A stretch of DNA of 64,000 bases from Pseudomonas quercus (GTDB lineage Bacteria; Pseudomonadota; Gammaproteobacteria; Pseudomonadales; Pseudomonadaceae), in the NCBI RefSeq assembly GCF_012033695.1, contig NZ_JAAVJI010000006.1, positions 1 to 64,000 on the forward strand. The letters are read 5' to 3'. The notes beneath the pieces were generated by a model. That model worked only from the letters and a program-made list of their open reading frames with translations. It did not search any database and was not told the DNA's origin. Positions 1 to 9,051 of the stretch are shown one piece after another (position 1 is the first letter of the stretch; each line of letters opens with the position of its first letter). The position numbers and the translations under genes are program-made.

Positions 1-637
1 GGTTTGGGGTAAGAGCTTCGTTGGCGCATGGAAATCCTAGCGATAAGGGTGATCGCGTCCGCTTAAATAGGCGGACACCATTGCCCTTAATTCTGGATTT
101 TTGAAGGTGTGTTTGCTGGCCGCTTACGCATTACCTACAGTAAGACCTTCTGAAGCAGGCTGTGAGGAGCGTGAAGCCCCGTGTTTCACCCGAGTTGTAG
201 GGCGCTAGGTAGAGCTTCAATTCTCGCCTTTGCTGAGCGGCCAGGATCTACTCTTTGCCTACTTTCACCACCAGCACTGGGCCATCGGGGCCTTCAACGA
301 TCCATAGGCCACGGGCTAGTACGGCGATTAGCTGAATCACTTGTGGCTTCATGATCGTGAGGTACACGACAACTCCTTGGCGGTCACTTGGATGCGTCCT
401 GCATAAACTGAAGCGTACGCAGGGTATCGTGCGAGTGGTGGCGGCTCATTGGCATATAAAAATCGAAGAAGGGCACAGGTAAAAGGTTCTGGCTGACCCC
501 GGCTGAGAAATCCAAGCACCAGTCCTGCCGCCCCAATCCACACAACCTGTCATTTGATGGCAAAATGAGCTCGCCATACAGCAGGTCGTGCCTGCCTTCG
601 ACATGGCCATGACCCAGCCCATCAGCAGGATGTATTG
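1..637. other. Mostly non-coding stretch at the left edge
   Basis: I see no confident long gene here. The only reading frames with any support are a 39-residue frame at 248-367 and a 64-residue GTG-initiated frame at 349-543, both on the minus strand. The second has a poor ribosome binding site and is left uncalled. No tRNA or terminator was recognised. Confidence 0.5.
248..367 (-). CDS. Small hypothetical protein (39 aa)
   Basis: A short frame starts at GTG (367-365), preceded by an AAGGAG-like Shine-Dalgarno five bases upstream, and ends in TAG at 248-250. An internal ATG at 352 would give 34 residues but lacks a ribosome binding site. The product has a hydrophobic N-terminal half (VIQLIAVLARGLWIVEG) and ends in VLVVKVGKE. 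I recognise no family. The well-placed ribosome binding site is the main support; the short length makes chance occurrence possible. Confidence 0.35.
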   Translation of the reverse strand: MYLTIMKPQVIQLIAVLARGLWIVEGPDGPVLVVKVGKE

Positions 638-1906
638 ATGAACGCGCCTACTCAGGGAGAGGCTAAGGCCAAGCTCCATACCCGATTTGCCCTATGGCTC
701 AAGACGGGCTATCAGTCGGTAATCAGTTTCCGTATCGAACGCCGAAAGCCGAAGCTTGCCCCAATACCAGGGTACTCAATCCTTGATCAGGTACCAGACA
801 AGCCTGTTCGTAAGAAGAGTCTTTTTGCAGGGGCGGTGGGTGCCACTCTCGTCGCATTTATCGGCGTCTTCGCTGCGTCCTGTGTCTCCATCTACAGCGG
901 AGCAATCGTCTTGCAAGGCGGTAAAGTGATCACCGCCGTCTTCGGAGAGTTTCCCCTGCCCGAGTACTGGCAGCTGGCGCTTACCGTTGTGCTGCTGTTG
1001 CTGGCCATTGCCGTGGTCTTTCTGAGGGAGAAGGCGCTTGGGGATGCGGTAGCCATTCAAGCCCAGGATCTAAAGGACGAGCTTTCGACGCTTCCGCCCC
1101 AGAGCTTCCTCGACGAGTACGGGACAGCGATCAAACGCGTGGGTGAAGTGCGACGCCATACCAAAATTCGCTTTCGCAACGGCGAGCTGACGCAGGCCGA
1201 GTTGGCAAAGTCTATTCGATCGGTTCTCAAAGGCGTCTTGGGGTTAGCCAAACTCTGGGACGGTGAGGCGCCTGGCAACGAAAGCATGGTTTACCGCGCG
1301 AACATCATGGTCGTCATCCACCCAGATGCCATGGAGAGCCTAAAAGATCCAGATGGCCCTTTTGCTACCCTGATCATGGACAGCCCGTTTTTCCTCTACC
1401 GGGATAACCTAGCGTCGCGCATTGACTACGCGACCGGGTTGCTGCTGATTGATAATTCGGATTTCACGGCAAGCTCTAACGCGGATGAAAGTGAGCCCGA
1501 TGATCGGGTTAGACCGTTGTGCCTGCCATTCTCGACCAAGGCAGCGGATTGCCAGCCTAACCTTTTCGGAGCCCCCGAGGGACTGGTTAACAAGTCGGCA
1601 GCCTATGTCGGCAACACCACTAAAGAAATGAAAAAGTGGCTGGAGGGGCGTTCTTCCGCTGACCCTCGCTTTCACGAGGAATACGCAAGAGGGATTCGCA
1701 GTTATTATGAAAGTCGCCGTGAAGCACAATCTATACTCTCGATGCCAATTGAGCTTGAAGACGACATCATTGCTATGTTGAACATCTATCGAAATAAAGA
1801 TGATATATTCAAAAGCAAGGAGCGTGCTCGACAGTTCGTATCTCTCATGCGCCCAATTTGCTATCAACTCTCCAAAATGCTAGTATTGGCAGCAGAATTG
1901 GAATAA
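638..1906 (+). CDS. Membrane protein with two TM helices and a cytosolic sensor-like domain
   Basis: The product is about 422 residues from ATG 638, which has AGGA seven bases upstream; a TTG three bases earlier is less likely. A basic N-terminal segment is followed by two hydrophobic helices at roughly residues 64-88 and 110-130, then a soluble C-terminal region of about 290 residues. Parts of that region (NIMVVIHPDA; FLYRDNLASR; the final stretch around IIAMLNIYRNK) recall the closing strands and helix of GAF-type sensor domains, but this is inference from pattern only. The likely topology is two crossings with the sensor region in the cytoplasm. It is followed by a tiny gene 23 bases downstream, probably co-transcribed. 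A role as a membrane effector or sensor in defence would fit the island but is unproven. Confidence 0.7.
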   Translation: MNAPTQGEAKAKLHTRFALWLKTGYQSVISFRIERRKPKLAPIPGYSILDQVPDKPVRKKSLFAGAVGATLVAFIGVFAASCVSIYSGAIVLQGGKVITAVFGEFPLPEYWQLALTVVLLLLAIAVVFLREKALGDAVAIQAQDLKDELSTLPPQSFLDEYGTAIKRVGEVRRHTKIRFRNGELTQAELAKSIRSVLKGVLGLAKLWDGEAPGNESMVYRANIMVVIHPDAMESLKDPDGPFATLIMDSPFFLYRDNLASRIDYATGLLLIDNSDFTASSNADESEPDDRVRPLCLPFSTKAADCQPNLFGAPEGLVNKSAAYVGNTTKEMKKWLEGRSSADPRFHEEYARGIRSYYESRREAQSILSMPIELEDDIIAMLNIYRNKDDIFKSKERARQFVSLMRPICYQLSKMLVLAAELE

Positions 1907-1929
1907 ACCCTCCTGCCTGGAGAAGCGAC

Positions 1930-2103
1930 ATGAACGCACTGAAGCTTGCTAAAGCTCACCTCCGTCAGCTCGAAGCGCACCGTAAATCAGGTGCTGTGGT
2001 CGAGGCGGAGATGGTTAAACGTGCGGATGCGATCCTGAAGGGTAAAGCGATTGATTTCCCTTCCGTTCGTATGGTCGTGCGCTCTGAGGCCGTCAGCGCC
2101 TGA
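1930..2103 (+). CDS. Small hypothetical protein (57 aa)
   Basis: The frame starts at ATG 1930 with GGAG eight bases upstream and lies 23 bases after the membrane-protein gene. A longer frame from 1858 would overlap that gene and has no ribosome binding site. The product is helical and charged (begins MNALKLAKAHLRQLEAHRKS) and could form one amphipathic hairpin. I recognise no family. The spacing suggests it belongs to the same transcript as the upstream membrane protein. Confidence 0.55.
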   Translation: MNALKLAKAHLRQLEAHRKSGAVVEAEMVKRADAILKGKAIDFPSVRMVVRSEAVSA

Positions 2104-2415
2104 TTTTCGTTCTGCTTGGTGCGCATAGCCGTTCACGCGCACCAAGCCCAAGCCCAAGCCCAAGCCCAAGCCTGGCGCTGGGTAGTGTCTAGCGCGTGCG
2201 GCCCGGACTCATCTGTTTTTATTGCTATCCTGCTATAATCAGTTTTTTCGAAGTGCACTCTATTGAAGTTGTGTTGCTAGAGTTGTTTTGCAATATGTGA
2301 ATAGCGAAATAAGCGCGCTCTAGTTTTCAACTTTCACTCATAAGAAAGATGCCGTCTTGCAAGGGTTTGGTTTCTTGATTAATCAGATGGTAATAAATTA
2401 TTCCTGAGGTGTGGT
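2104..2415. other. Intergenic region upstream of the 117-aa gene
   Basis: The first part carries five tandem CAAGCC hexamers (2143-2172). The rest, from about 2210, is AT-rich and probably contains the promoter for the gene at 2416. No gene is supported here. Confidence 0.4.
2143..2172. repeat. Five tandem copies of a CAAGCC hexamer
   Basis: Five perfect head-to-tail copies of the hexamer CAAGCC follow the stop codon of the 57-residue gene. This is a simple-sequence tract that could vary in copy number by slippage. It lies outside coding sequence and no function is evident. Confidence 0.85.
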
Positions 2416-2769
2416 ATGAGTAGCTATCTGACAGAAGAGCAGATGCGCGCTGCGCTATTCGGTACGCCAGTCTCCAAACCAGCCGTACCGGAATTATCGG
2501 AAACTTCTGTCGCTCCAGTCCATTTCGAACCACCTGCAAGCCCATCACGATCTAAAGCAAAAGCCCCGGCAGTTCCGTCTAAGCGCGGATCCCTATACCC
2601 CAAGATTCGAGTCACGCGTCACGTCACAAAAATTTATGAGGGTGATGTGGATGTGTTCATCCATGACTCGGGCAATCTCAGCACACTGGTCGCCCAGCAG
2701 GAAGCCAAGGCAGCGGCTCAGAAAAAGGGTTACAAGTATATCGAGATTCATTCGGTGGAGCAGGTTTGA
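2416..2769 (+). CDS. Small protein with N-terminal LTEEQMRAALFG motif (117 aa), intact paralogue
   Basis: The ATG at 2416 follows a GAGG ribosome binding site. The product has a short N-terminal helix with the motif LTEEQMRAALFG, a Pro/Ser/Ala-rich linker of about 40 residues, then a compact C-terminal domain (roughly residues 60-117) containing KIRVTRHVTKIYEG, VDVFIHDSGNLSTLVAQQEA and GYKYIEIHSVEQV. A decayed relative with the same layout sits at 25733-26064 on the other strand, so this is a real recurring family and not a chance frame. I do not recognise the family. The separate N-terminal helix and disordered linker suggest an adaptor or peptide-docking protein, which is inference. Confidence 0.7.
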   Translation: MSSYLTEEQMRAALFGTPVSKPAVPELSETSVAPVHFEPPASPSRSKAKAPAVPSKRGSLYPKIRVTRHVTKIYEGDVDVFIHDSGNLSTLVAQQEAKAAAQKKGYKYIEIHSVEQV

Positions 2770-3205
2770 CGCCTGAGACCCTGTCTGCGTTGCAAGGTTA
2801 GAAGCGTCGAGCGAATACACCTTGCTCCCTCCCGCAAATGGTCAGTTACGTACTGGGGAGGCCTCTAGCACGAGGCGTTGCTTGAAATTATTGCTGACCA
2901 ATAATTTCAACTAATTCTGCGCCCGGCCTGTGGCTACCGTTCGCATTAGGCACGCGAGCGCATGGGCAGGCCATCTTGTCCAAGTCAGCCAGTAACCCGT
3001 TGATGCGCCGACAGTTTTCGATTTCACTGGCCCCCTATCTTGGTAGCCCAGTCGGTACAGCCCTGGAGCTCGTGTGCGGATCACGCGCATGTACTGGGTC
3101 AGGCTCATGATCCCCGCAGCTAAATTTCGTCTCCAAAAAGCCTAGATACCGCATTATCCAGGGCGGCTAGCATGCGACCTTCTTACCACCCAACAGGAAG
3201 CAGTC
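2770..3205. other. Intergenic region with a 12-bp inverted repeat
   Basis: There are 436 bases without a credible gene. The one notable structure is a perfect 12-bp inverted repeat at 2882-2910, annotated separately. The promoter for the small gene at 3206 should lie in the last 100 bases. Confidence 0.45.
2882..2910. repeat. Perfect 12-bp inverted repeat with 5-base loop
   Basis: TTGAAATTATTG, loop CTGAC, CAATAATTTCAA. The arms are perfect and AT-rich. There is no T-tract of the kind expected for an intrinsic terminator, so an operator or recombination-related site is as likely as an RNA hairpin. Confidence 0.6.
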
Positions 3206-3361
3206 ATGGCCAAACCAAGCAGTCCCAACAGCCCGCAGCGTCAGCAGCAGAACGACAGGTCAAATGCGTTGAACAATAATCGTGGCACGTCAGGTACCAA
3301 CCAGACGAATGCTCACGTTCATGGCAATCGCGGCAAGCAGCTCAACCCCAACCAACGCTAG
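3206..3361 (+). CDS. Small Asn/Gln-rich protein (51 aa)
   Basis: The ATG at 3206 is preceded by AGGAAG six bases upstream. The product is hydrophilic and very rich in Asn, Gln and Ser (starts MAKPSSPNSPQRQQQND, ends GKQLNPNQR), with no Cys or Trp, and is predicted to be disordered. Short Asn/Gln-rich proteins of this style are common in Pseudomonas, but I cannot assign a function. It lies 46 bases upstream of the next gene and may be co-transcribed with it. Confidence 0.55.
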   Translation: MAKPSSPNSPQRQQQNDRSNALNNNRGTSGTNQTNAHVHGNRGKQLNPNQR

Positions 3362-3407
3362 GAATGCGCACCCCGGTCATCATTGGCCGGGGTATCAAGG
3401 ATTTCAG

Positions 3408-4978
3408 ATGAATCGAGATACTTGCTTCGCCACCCAAGGCGAGTTGGTGAAGCTGGCCTACGATGCCTTTGGCGTCCTGCCGCGTAAGGAAGCCAGCCGT
3501 GATGATATTGACGAGACACAGAAGAAGGCTATCCAAAAGCAGCTGGGACGGCTAGCCAAAGAGGAGGGTGGGCTGCTCTCAAACCTGGGCCAAGTGATTC
3601 AGGGCCTCAGCAACATCCTGGCAGCGTACATACCCAGCATCCAGATCATGAGCGCGATAGGCGATCCACTCAGCGATCTGCTGGACGCATACAATGGGTT
3701 GGTCAGCGAGGAAGGCACCTACCTGAGCAAAGCGCAAACAGTTCAGTACTTTATTTCGACAACGGCAATACCTGTGCTAGTCGTATCGCTGAATCGAAGT
3801 CTTCTCTGGCACAGGCTCGCAGACCTGAACCTTGAAACGCCAGATGACACATTCTGGTATCTGCCGACAGTGGCTGCAGATGCCAGTCAGATACTGCCTG
3901 TGGAAAAGGTCATGCGCTGGGCCTACGCGCGCTGTGGTCTCTCACAGACGCAGTTCCACTACCCAGGCAAGAATGCCCAAAGCGACAGCAACACGCTTCA
4001 ACAGAACCTCGACAATGCGATCAAGTGGACGCGAGGTGTACGGCTCCCGGCGCTTCCAGCACTGTTCAGAAATTTTGAAGAGTCATTCACCGCCTTGGCT
4101 CAAACCGGGCGAGAGGTATCCAAAGAGCTTCAGGTCAGCATCTTCGTCGCCCTGTTGATTGCCAGGGTATCGAGCTACCTCGCTCGGGAAATCACGAAGG
4201 CCTACGACCCCCAATACCTCGCCGACGCGTGCCAGCAATTTCGCGAATACTCCGTCTGGATTGCCGATGACGTCGACGAGTTCAAAGCTGAGCTTGCACC
4301 CGTAATGGAGCTGCAGAAGTCCCCGGAGTCGGCCACATTGGTATGGCTCACTGCCTGTAGAGATTACTGGGCCTTCTTTAACAGCAAGTTGACCGCTGTC
4401 GCCGACAAGGTGTGGCAGCTCAAAAGTGCTCGTGGGGGAGGGCCGATACGCGATGATGTGCTCGATGCACTCAAAGCAGGTATGGGCTTTTCGCAGTCTG
4501 CACCCACCTGGATCTGGTTCAGCGGCAATCAGTTTTTCTCCCGCCAGAGGGGTTTGCAGAGCTTCTGAACAAAGGCTTTGAGCTCAAGAGCAGTGCGGCC
4601 ACCCAGCTGGAGCAGATCGACGATTATGCTGCCCAGGTAGCGGCGTACGGCCTAGATGAGCAATTGTGCTGGATGGTGCCTTGGTTACGCGGGGTCTACC
4701 ACTACCGTAAAGACCAGTTCGAGGCGGCGATGCCTCATTTCCAGGAAGCATTTGAAAATGCCAAATATCGGGCAGGCAAGAACCAATACAAACTCGTAAA
4801 TCAATACGTCGAGCTCGCGGCAGAAAATGATGACCGGCGCAGCCTCAAGAAGGGTATCGAATGGGCGCAGTACCTGGGCATCAAGATACGCTGGCTGCGG
4901 GATGATGAGCCGACCGAAGAGAAGCTGGACTTCGTCTGCTCCATGCTGAAGATGGCCCGGTATGATCATCAAATGTAG
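3408..4978 (+). pseudogene. Frameshifted gene for a ~520-aa helical protein with TPR-like C-terminus
   Basis: The first frame opens at ATG 3408 (AAGGA seven bases upstream) and stops at 4568. A second frame, offset by -1, encodes LPPEGFAELLNKGF through to MLKMARYDHQM and stops at 4978. It is coding-like well before the first stop. The switch point is the T5 run at about 4531-4535: one extra T would fuse the frames as QFF-LPPEGF. The N-terminal 380 residues are mostly helical and unrecognised. The C-terminal part (YHYRKDQFEAAMPHFQEAFE and following) looks like TPR helices. This is either a homopolymer mutation, a sequencing error, or -1 slippage on GTTTTTC. Start positions upstream of 3408 lack a ribosome binding site. 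Confidence 0.65.
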
Positions 4979-5206
4979 CGAGGGCCGCTGCGCTGATGAT
5001 CCGTTTTGTCCGATCTTGGTATGCATGATGCTGATGAGCTGTGACCCCACCTTGCGACCGGATCACACGCTCGCCAACCCGGTCACGTAGGCATCGGAGG
5101 GTAGCGCCATGTTTCGGGCGACACGAGCGCCGGATATCGTTTCGCCAAGATCTAGGCGTAGGATGGACTTCTCAGATTCATCCTAGGCAGGGTAACGGAG
5201 TTGACA

Positions 5207-5923
5207 GTGAACAAGCAGATCGCACCGCCAACCATCATGGAAAAAATTTGTAGCGTTTACGAAAACAACGTCCTGTTCCCATTCGTCGTGGTTGCGATGA
5301 ATGCCGCAGGGCTGGGCAGCATAGACAGAATGCTGTCCAAAAGAGCCAATGATCACGCTCTTAAGCAGATTTATACCTTGCTCAATAATCTCAGTCGTCG
5401 GGTTGATCAGCAGCGCTCTGAGCCTGTGTCCGACGCGTTCCTCCCAGGGATGAATATGGCAATGCGCTCGATCCTGGAGTCGGACAGTATCGACAAGGCG
5501 AAGCGATTCTCGGCCATCCTCGCCCCAACCTGGAATAACGAGGCAAGGTGGGACGAGGTTGCGCAGACATTGAAAATCACGGCGGCGTTGGATGATTGCC
5601 ATGTTCATATTCTCAAAGCGGCCAAAGCATGGGGGCAGGGTGGGCCTGACAAAGACTTCACCTTCACTGTGGAGCAGGCCGCCTACAAAAACTGTTTGGC
5701 ACTGACCTCCTCAATTCCAAATGTCGATCCGATGCTACTCAAGGCCTGCGTAGCTGATTTGAAGTCACTGGGTTTGGCCGAAGACAGTGTGGGTGTAGAT
5801 CCCGTCGAGGCATACGAAAACGCTAAATCTGACAATCCACAGGCCATGCCCGAGCACCTACCTCCCGCCTATAGCGTGACTGATCTCGGGTGGTGGGTTT
5901 TGAAACGTTTTGAAGAGCTGTAA
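5207..5923 (+). CDS. Hypothetical protein (238 aa)
   Basis: The probable start is GTG 5207, with GGAG six bases upstream; a TTG two codons earlier sits too close to that site. The product is soluble and mainly helical. The C-terminal 70 residues (MLLKACVADLKSLGLAEDS ... YSVTDLGWWVLKRFEEL) look like a small winged-helix domain of the kind that closes several defence and regulatory proteins. No catalytic motif is visible in the N-terminal part. It stands between two other accessory genes on the same strand with gaps over 130 bases, so it is probably transcribed alone. Function unknown. Confidence 0.65.
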   Translation: MNKQIAPPTIMEKICSVYENNVLFPFVVVAMNAAGLGSIDRMLSKRANDHALKQIYTLLNNLSRRVDQQRSEPVSDAFLPGMNMAMRSILESDSIDKAKRFSAILAPTWNNEARWDEVAQTLKITAALDDCHVHILKAAKAWGQGGPDKDFTFTVEQAAYKNCLALTSSIPNVDPMLLKACVADLKSLGLAEDSVGVDPVEAYENAKSDNPQAMPEHLPPAYSVTDLGWWVLKRFEEL

Positions 5924-6063
5924 TGCGTTCGATCTGCTCTGCCTCGTGTCGGGTGTTGGGGCTTAGTGGTTGCGTGGTCATCGCCTAACGTTGTTTGCGG
6001 TTATTCTAGGGACGTTGCGATAAACGTCTGCAGGTCAGAAACCAATCTGCCGGAGCCGCCTTG

Positions 6064-7140
6064 ATGACACTGCCGCGAGACCGAAAAGGCCAGAGGCCTC
6101 GTGCTTCCCAGGTAATCCCCACGTTGGATGCTGAGAGGCTACTCCATAATGCTGTGACCTCCATTCGTTTGGGGCTTGAAGACTTTCAGCGATGCCAGCA
6201 GTTGGTCGACAGCGGGGGCGATCCCGCCCGAGCCCTGTCGGCTGTCCGCAATCTTGTCGCAGGCGTGCTGCTCCTGTTCAAGTACAGGCTTGCCAGTTGC
6301 GTCAAAGAGCCTACCGACGCTGCCAAGCTATTATTCCTCCCCGATGAGGTGCTGCCTCACAGTGACGGACAGGGCGGTGTCGTGTGGTTGCCGATAGGGA
6401 AATTCAAACGCAACACGATCGACGTTGCGTTGATCCGAAAGCGATTCGACGCATTCGGCATCACCTTGGACTGGGAACAGTTCGACAAACTCAAGGTTTG
6501 CCGGAATGATCTTGAGCATCTGCACCCAACTAACACACTTGGGGAAGTGGCGGAGCTCGTTGCTGGGCTGTTTCCGGTGCTAAGAGATTTCATCAACGCG
6601 AACATGTCGGAGTCACCGGTCGAGCTGTTGGGGGAAGCCTGGCAGATCATGCTTGCTCACCACGACTTCGTTAAGGGTATCAAGGTCGAGTGCACCGCAG
6701 CCTGGCAGGGTATGGGTGTACCGGAAGGCATGGTGATCTGGCTCAATGATTGCCGGTGTGAGGAATGTGGATCGACCCTCCTCGCCCCGGCCACGGAGTC
6801 CGTGTCGACTCACTTGAAGGTCGACCGGGATGAGGAACAGTTCGAGTACGTTTGTCACGCTTGTAACGACCGTGGCCTGATTGCCCCGCTGCTCATCGAG
6901 ACGCTGAACGATGCCCACTTCGGGGATTACTCCAGCGGTGAGGAGCCAGAGGTGGAAAGCTGCGACCAGTGTGATCATTCAACGTTTGTGGTTAGTGAGC
7001 AGGCTTGCTTGTGGTGCGGATCGAGCCTCGCCCACACCGCTTGTTTCATCTGCAACGAGGGCCTAGGGCAGGAGGATGTGGGGAACGGCGGGCTTTGTTC
7101 CTACCATGCTCATCATGTGGCTAAGGTCATGAGGGAGTAG
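6064..7140 (+). CDS. HEPN-like protein with C-terminal zinc ribbons (358 aa)
   Basis: The start is taken at ATG 6064, with GGAG eight bases upstream; a TTG directly before it is possible. The N-terminal 190 residues are helical and contain RNDLEH at about residues 147-152, which fits the Rx4-6H signature of HEPN ribonucleases with the usual polar residue after Arg. The C-terminal 130 residues carry several CxxC or CxC pairs (CRCEEC near 230, CHAC near 265, CDQC near 300, CLWCG near 315, CFIC near 328), consistent with two or three zinc-binding ribbons. HEPN domains are common toxins in RNA-targeting defence; the zinc part may recognise nucleic acid. There is no adjacent nucleotidyltransferase antitoxin. 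Assignment rests on motif reading. Confidence 0.65.
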   Translation: MTLPRDRKGQRPRASQVIPTLDAERLLHNAVTSIRLGLEDFQRCQQLVDSGGDPARALSAVRNLVAGVLLLFKYRLASCVKEPTDAAKLLFLPDEVLPHSDGQGGVVWLPIGKFKRNTIDVALIRKRFDAFGITLDWEQFDKLKVCRNDLEHLHPTNTLGEVAELVAGLFPVLRDFINANMSESPVELLGEAWQIMLAHHDFVKGIKVECTAAWQGMGVPEGMVIWLNDCRCEECGSTLLAPATESVSTHLKVDRDEEQFEYVCHACNDRGLIAPLLIETLNDAHFGDYSSGEEPEVESCDQCDHSTFVVSEQACLWCGSSLAHTACFICNEGLGQEDVGNGGLCSYHAHHVAKVMRE

Positions 7141-7239
7141 TGGGATAGGGCTGAAGGGCGATGGCAGCCCGCTACCCATCGGGGGGCACGCTTCCCAATG
7201 CCTGTATGGCCAGTGTTGATAGCGCGTGCTGGTGAAGAC

Positions 7240-8613
7240 TCAAGACTTGGAAATCAATGAATAACGCTCGAAAAGCGCCCGGTAGAAACTGACGAGCACG
7301 GCCTCTGCATTGTCCTGAAGCAACTCATGGGCACCGAAGCGATAAACTTCATAGCCGACCAACCTGAGTGAGCGGTCGGCGGTCATCATTTCGGCGTAGC
7401 GTTGTGGACTGGGATTGCTGTCACTGTCGGAGTAGTGATGTTTGCCGTCGATCTCAATGACGATGCGCACCCCGCCAGGTAAGAGCATCAGAAAGTCCAT
7501 TCGAGATCTAAGCAAGGCATCCTTCCCGCGCGCGGCGACGGTCTGAGGATCCCAGTGAAACCATACTTCGGGAATCAGTGCGGGAAGGTCAGGCACCGCC
7601 GTGTTGAACGCCTTATAAAAACTCGCAAACGCCAGTTGCTGAGGCGGTGATGAGGCCGGCAGGCAATCCTTCAAACGCTGATATAGCCTCTTTTTAGCCT
7701 GCTCCATCGGAATGGCATGGGTCTGCGCGAACCAATCCTGCAAATCTCTCCAGAGCAGCCCGGAGGGCGCAATCGGACGGTCGTAGATCAGGACGTCATC
7801 AGCGCCCGTCACCACTTCGATATCGTTATCCAGAGCGTTGCCCAGGCGCAGGTCGGGTTTCGTCTTCGAGGCGAAAATCAGGTTTTTCGGTGATGACTGC
7901 TTACCTGAGCCGATGTAGGCCAGTGATGCGGTGAGGTAGGCATCTTCCCCGAGTCCAGGCACCAAGTGGATACCGGACTTAGTAAGGGCTGAGTTCACGG
8001 TGTCTATGAACAGCCGCTGAGCTGGCTCATTTGGACGAACCCGCGAGGAGGCCAGCGCCTCAATAAATCGACCGAATCGTGCTGGCGAGCATCGGAACGG
8101 GCCCAGCTTGTCGAAGACCGTTACCACATCCCAGTCGTTGTTGTTGATGTACTGGCGACAGATTTCATCCCAGAGGGTTGGTGATATCAATCCCTCAGAG
8201 ATCGATACCGTGTCCACCCACCAGAACTCGTGAAGCACTCCTTCAAAGCCGGAGAAGTCCAAAAACAAGTCGACAGGGGCGAGCTTCTCAGCCAGCTCTC
8301 TGCGAAAGCGCCCTGGCACATTGGGGGTGGAGCCGTCGTCCCAAACTAATTCCTGAAGCTGGTCTCGCTCGTACAGTGGCAGCTTCAGGATTTGAAGGGC
8401 GCGACCTGCTGCGACAAGCCTATTGGCGTCTGAGGCCGCTTCTACCGCTTTTCTGAGGTGCTCGCGCTTGCTGCTGTACTCGGTGCAATCGTCCAGCCCT
8501 AGATCGTTTAGCAGCTCCGGTATACGAGCATCAGTGACGTTGTCCTTCTGGTTTCCCAGGATCTTGCCGAGCGCGTCTCGAAGGCTGTCGAGGTTCTGTT
8601 GGGTGCGGGGCAT
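7240..8613 (-). CDS. AbiJ-like protein with C-terminal PD-(D/E)xK/DUF559-type nuclease (457 aa)
   Basis: The N-terminal 70 residues (LRDALGKILGNQ ... REHLRKAVEAASD) resemble the AbiJ N-terminal domains found on abortive-infection effectors. A long middle region is unrecognised. The C-terminal 90 residues contain RMDFLML, then VIEIDGKHHY (Asp 373, Glu 387, Asp 389, Lys 391) and VGYEVYRFGAHELL. This is the layout of DUF559/Vsr-like nucleases of the PD-(D/E)xK superfamily, so DNA cleavage is predicted. The gene is converged upon by the HEPN gene at 6064. A suicidal or phage-directed nuclease is the likely role, by inference from domain type and setting. Confidence 0.65.
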   Translation of the reverse strand: MPRTQQNLDSLRDALGKILGNQKDNVTDARIPELLNDLGLDDCTEYSSKREHLRKAVEAASDANRLVAAGRALQILKLPLYERDQLQELVWDDGSTPNVPGRFRRELAEKLAPVDLFLDFSGFEGVLHEFWWVDTVSISEGLISPTLWDEICRQYINNNDWDVVTVFDKLGPFRCSPARFGRFIEALASSRVRPNEPAQRLFIDTVNSALTKSGIHLVPGLGEDAYLTASLAYIGSGKQSSPKNLIFASKTKPDLRLGNALDNDIEVVTGADDVLIYDRPIAPSGLLWRDLQDWFAQTHAIPMEQAKKRLYQRLKDCLPASSPPQQLAFASFYKAFNTAVPDLPALIPEVWFHWDPQTVAARGKDALLRSRMDFLMLLPGGVRIVIEIDGKHHYSDSDSNPSPQRYAEMMTADRSLRLVGYEVYRFGAHELLQDNAEAVLVSFYRALFERYSLISKS

Positions 8614-9051
8614 ATGTCGTCGTTCAGCGCGAGTTGCGTTGCCAGGATGTTATCACCACGACGATCAATAAGCCTGTCACCGTCTGCGTGGGGGCGCATC
8701 CGAAACTGCCGGAATCTGAGTGACCCGCCCGACATCTAGATTCCACGGAGTGATAAAAATGCCGGAACTCCTCTGACCATGGCCTAGTTACTGCGGTACA
8801 GGCCGGACTCGAATACCCTTTATTTTCGGGCGTAGGCATGTTGGCGTCTGATTTGACCTGTACACGACTTTTTCCATGACCGGCATGATTCGACCCATAG
8901 CTGCCCTTGTTGAAGGGCAGCATAAGGTGAGTTGCTGCTGTACTACATTTAACAGTAAGTCAGGATTAAGCTTCTGGATGCGACTATAAGCCCCAAAGCT
9001 AGACGCGAGAAACCACGTACCTGATTCCTGCTCCGTTAGTGCAATAAAAAT
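8614..9051. other. 438-bp gap without a credible gene
   Basis: This holds the upstream region of the nuclease gene at 8613. Reading frames here are short, lack ribosome binding sites and have no recognisable product. No terminator or repeat stood out. Confidence 0.4.

Noticed and set aside
8624..8923. 99-aa minus-strand frame upstream of the AbiJ-like gene
   Set aside because: No ribosome binding site, overlapping competing frames, and no similarity to a known family by eye.
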